This document shows, in pieces, positions 62,419 to 64,000 of a stretch of 64,000 nucleotides of DNA; the first letter of the stretch is position 1; every line of letters starts with the position of its first letter. The notes beneath the pieces are model-generated. The model ran no database searches and had not been told where the DNA came from. It saw nothing but the letters and a program-made list of their open reading frames with translations. Made by a program: the position numbers and the translations under genes. This stretch comes from Pseudoduganella sp. GTDB lineage: Bacteria; Pseudomonadota; Gammaproteobacteria; Burkholderiales; Burkholderiaceae_D. Location of the stretch: contig JAJTCO010000036.1 of assembly GCA_021323265.1 (NCBI GenBank), forward strand, positions 1 to 64,000. Direction: 5' to 3'.

Positions 62419-63651
62419 TCAGGCGGAACGCGTGGCCAGGGCCGGCGAGGTGGAGGCGGCGCGCCAGGCCGGCCCATAGACGGCGGCGATGCCCAGCGCC
62501 CAGAACGCGGCGGCACCGATCACCATGTACTCGGCGGGCAGGCGCGCCAGTTCCAGCTTGGAGACCAGCAGCTGGTTCAGCGCCAGGGCGCCCAGCAGGC
62601 CGCCGGCGATGCCGGTGGTGGTGATGAGCACGTTCTCGGTGATGAAGTAGCGCAGGATGTCGAGCTTGCGCGCGCCCAGGGCACGCCGCACGCCGATCTG
62701 CTTGCGCCGCTGCGTGACCCACAGGCTGGCCATGCCGACGATGCCGCTGGCAGTGACCATCATCAGCAGGCCGCTCACGGTGATCAGCATCCAGGCCAGC
62801 GCGTTGTCGGCCTTGTAGCGGTTGGTGCGGTCTTCCAGCATGGTGCGCGTGCGTGCCACCACCTGCCCGTTGTGCACCTTGCGGATGGCCGCCTGCGCGT
62901 CCTGCATCACGCGGTCGATCTGGCCCGCTTCGGCGCGGATCGCGTACTGGGTGCGGCCGTTGAAGGTCTGGCGCGCCGGCAGCATGGTCGAGTATTCGCC
63001 GCTGTCGAGCGCGGCGCCCGGCGTCTGCAGCCGTTCCAGCACGCCGATCACCGTTGCCGGCCGGCCTTCGCCGCCAAAGCCGAAGAAGATGGTCTTGCCG
63101 ACGAAGCTGGTGGCGTCCGGCCACACCTTCTCGGCCAGGGCCTTGGTGATGATCACGCCGCGCGGTTTCAGCTCGCTGGTGCGCTGGTCCACCACCTGGT
63201 AGTCGTCGGCGTTGAAGTCGCGCCCTTCCAGCAGCTTCAGGCCGTAGGTCTTCACCAGCGAATCGGCCGTGACGTAGGCGGCGGCGTTGGCGCTTTGCTT
63301 GGTCTGTTCCTGGCGCGCGGCCATGCTGTTGTAGTTGCCGGAGGACGACAGCGGCAGCTGGTTGGTGGTGGCCACCGACACCACGCCGGGCACCGCGCGC
63401 AGGGCCGCCACTTCCATCTGCTGCACGGCGAGCTGCTCCTCATGGCCGCCGGGCTTGAGCGACTGGGCGCGCAGGCTGAACATCTCCTGCTCGGCGCTCA
63501 CGCCGGTCGGGCGGGCGGCAACCGCCTGGCGCACGTTGACGATGTGCAGGGCGTTGGTCAGGATGGCCAGGCTCAGCGCCACTTGTACGGCCACCAGGAT
63601 GGGGCCGGTCCGGTTGCGCATCAGCGCGGCAAAGATCGGTTTGATTTCCAT
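62419..63651 (-). CDS. MacB-type ABC transporter permease
   Basis: A 410-residue protein with the FtsX/MacB plan: one N-terminal helix (GPILVAVQVALSLAILTNAL), a ~220-residue periplasmic MacB_PCD domain (EGRDFNADDY, GKTIFFGFGGEGRPATVIGVL), then three C-terminal helices with the coupling motif QIGVRRALGARKLDILRYFI. The ribosome site GAGG overlaps the TGA of the preceding permease gene, so the two are coupled. Substrate unknown; such pairs export peptides, lipids or antibiotics. Confidence 0.92.
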   Translation of the reverse strand: MEIKPIFAALMRNRTGPILVAVQVALSLAILTNALHIVNVRQAVAARPTGVSAEQEMFSLRAQSLKPGGHEEQLAVQQMEVAALRAVPGVVSVATTNQLPLSSSGNYNSMAARQEQTKQSANAAAYVTADSLVKTYGLKLLEGRDFNADDYQVVDQRTSELKPRGVIITKALAEKVWPDATSFVGKTIFFGFGGEGRPATVIGVLERLQTPGAALDSGEYSTMLPARQTFNGRTQYAIRAEAGQIDRVMQDAQAAIRKVHNGQVVARTRTMLEDRTNRYKADNALAWMLITVSGLLMMVTASGIVGMASLWVTQRRKQIGVRRALGARKLDILRYFITENVLITTTGIAGGLLGALALNQLLVSKLELARLPAEYMVIGAAAFWALGIAAVYGPAWRAASTSPALATRSA

Positions 63652-63658
63652 GATTACC

Positions 63659-64000
63659 TCATTGCGATTTCAGTTGCATGGCGGGCGTCACCTGGCAGGC
63701 GCGCCAGGTTGGCAGCAGGCCGGCCACGATGGCGGAAGCGACCGACAGCGCGAACGTCACGCACAGCATGACCCAGTCCATCTGCGCGGTCACGGCCAGC
63801 TGCTTGGAGATGCTGCCGATCAGCGCCAGGGCGCCCAGCGCGAGCGTGAGCCCGAGTACGCCGCCGACCAGGCCGATCACCGCGCTCTCGGTCAGGAACT
63901 GGGCGAAGATGTCCTTGCGCGAGGCGCCGAGTGCGCGCCGTACGCCCACTTCCGGTGCCCGCACGGAGAACTTGGCCAGCAGCAGGCCGATGGTGTTGAC
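63659..64000 (-). CDS. MacB-type ABC transporter permease (5' part beyond the window)
   Basis: The last 113 residues of a second FtsX-type permease: the coupling motif EVGVRRALGASRKDIFAQFL, two or three helices (AVIGLVGGVLGLTLALGALAL, MLCVTFALSVASAIVAGLL) and the closing PTWRACQVTPAMQLKSQ. The frame is open to the right edge. It is the upstream partner of the permease at 62419, so the complex is a heterodimer; the ATPase gene is presumably further upstream outside the window. Confidence 0.92.
   Translation of the reverse strand, partial: VNTIGLLLAKFSVRAPEVGVRRALGASRKDIFAQFLTESAVIGLVGGVLGLTLALGALALIGSISKQLAVTAQMDWVMLCVTFALSVASAIVAGLLPTWRACQVTPAMQLKSQ

Overview
The window is GC-rich, densely coded bacterial chromosome. 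Gene content, the many ATGA-type overlaps and the GGGTCTGACCC-type palindromes point to a betaproteobacterium of the Oxalobacteraceae (Massilia/Duganella-like). This is inferred from gene families and repeat style; no rRNA, tRNA or marker gene is present to prove it. I see no CRISPR array, prophage, integrase or complete insertion sequence.

Layout. 1-5 kb: end of an unidentified gene, a secreted cupin, a decayed flavo-oxidoreductase remnant among REP-like palindromes, an AraC regulator, a secreted M64 peptidase and an exported endonuclease/exonuclease/phosphatase-fold protein. 5-11 kb: M16 peptidase with YjbR, an HTH regulator, DUF962, a 7TM-type histidine kinase and a thioesterase. 11-19 kb: a NarL-type two-component operon with a MipA-like protein, an outer-membrane barrel, a DUF885 peptidase, a cupin/DUF3703 pair, a retropepsin-like protease and an HPP-CBS protein. 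20-22.5 kb: a DecR-like Lrp regulator divergent from a three-domain cysteine desulfurase / degenerate metallo-beta-lactamase-fold / rhodanese fusion. 22.6-37 kb: a TonB-dependent receptor, a giant cyclic beta-1,2-glucan synthase broken by a small deletion, an M1 aminopeptidase and a serine hydrolase. 37-39 kb: a small membrane protein, a solute-binding-like protein and an exported methyltransferase-fold protein.

39.3-52.7 kb is the most interesting block. Two tandem copies of a TldD/TldE-type metalloprotease gene pair are flanked by REP-like palindromes. Both TldD subunits carry twin-arginine signal peptides and the TldE partners carry none. The first TldE copy is frameshifted. They run into a tightly overlapping operon DUF4159, MoxR ATPase, DUF58, BatA-like, DUF4175 and a membrane protein of unknown function. 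I propose this as a Tat-exported TldD/E protease system with a MoxR module, which is an inference.

52.7-64 kb: PPK2 kinase, a PNPOx-fold protein divergent from a MocR regulator with a palindrome between them, two convergent Crp/Fnr paralogues, a spermidine-synthase-like gene with a PEP-CTERM protein, and an NtrY/NtrC-type two-component pair next to an alpha-carbonic anhydrase and MacB-type ABC permeases that run off the right edge.

Two long genes (glucan synthase and TldE copy 1) have frame breaks. They may be genuine pseudogenes or sequence errors, and reads or a relative's genome would decide.
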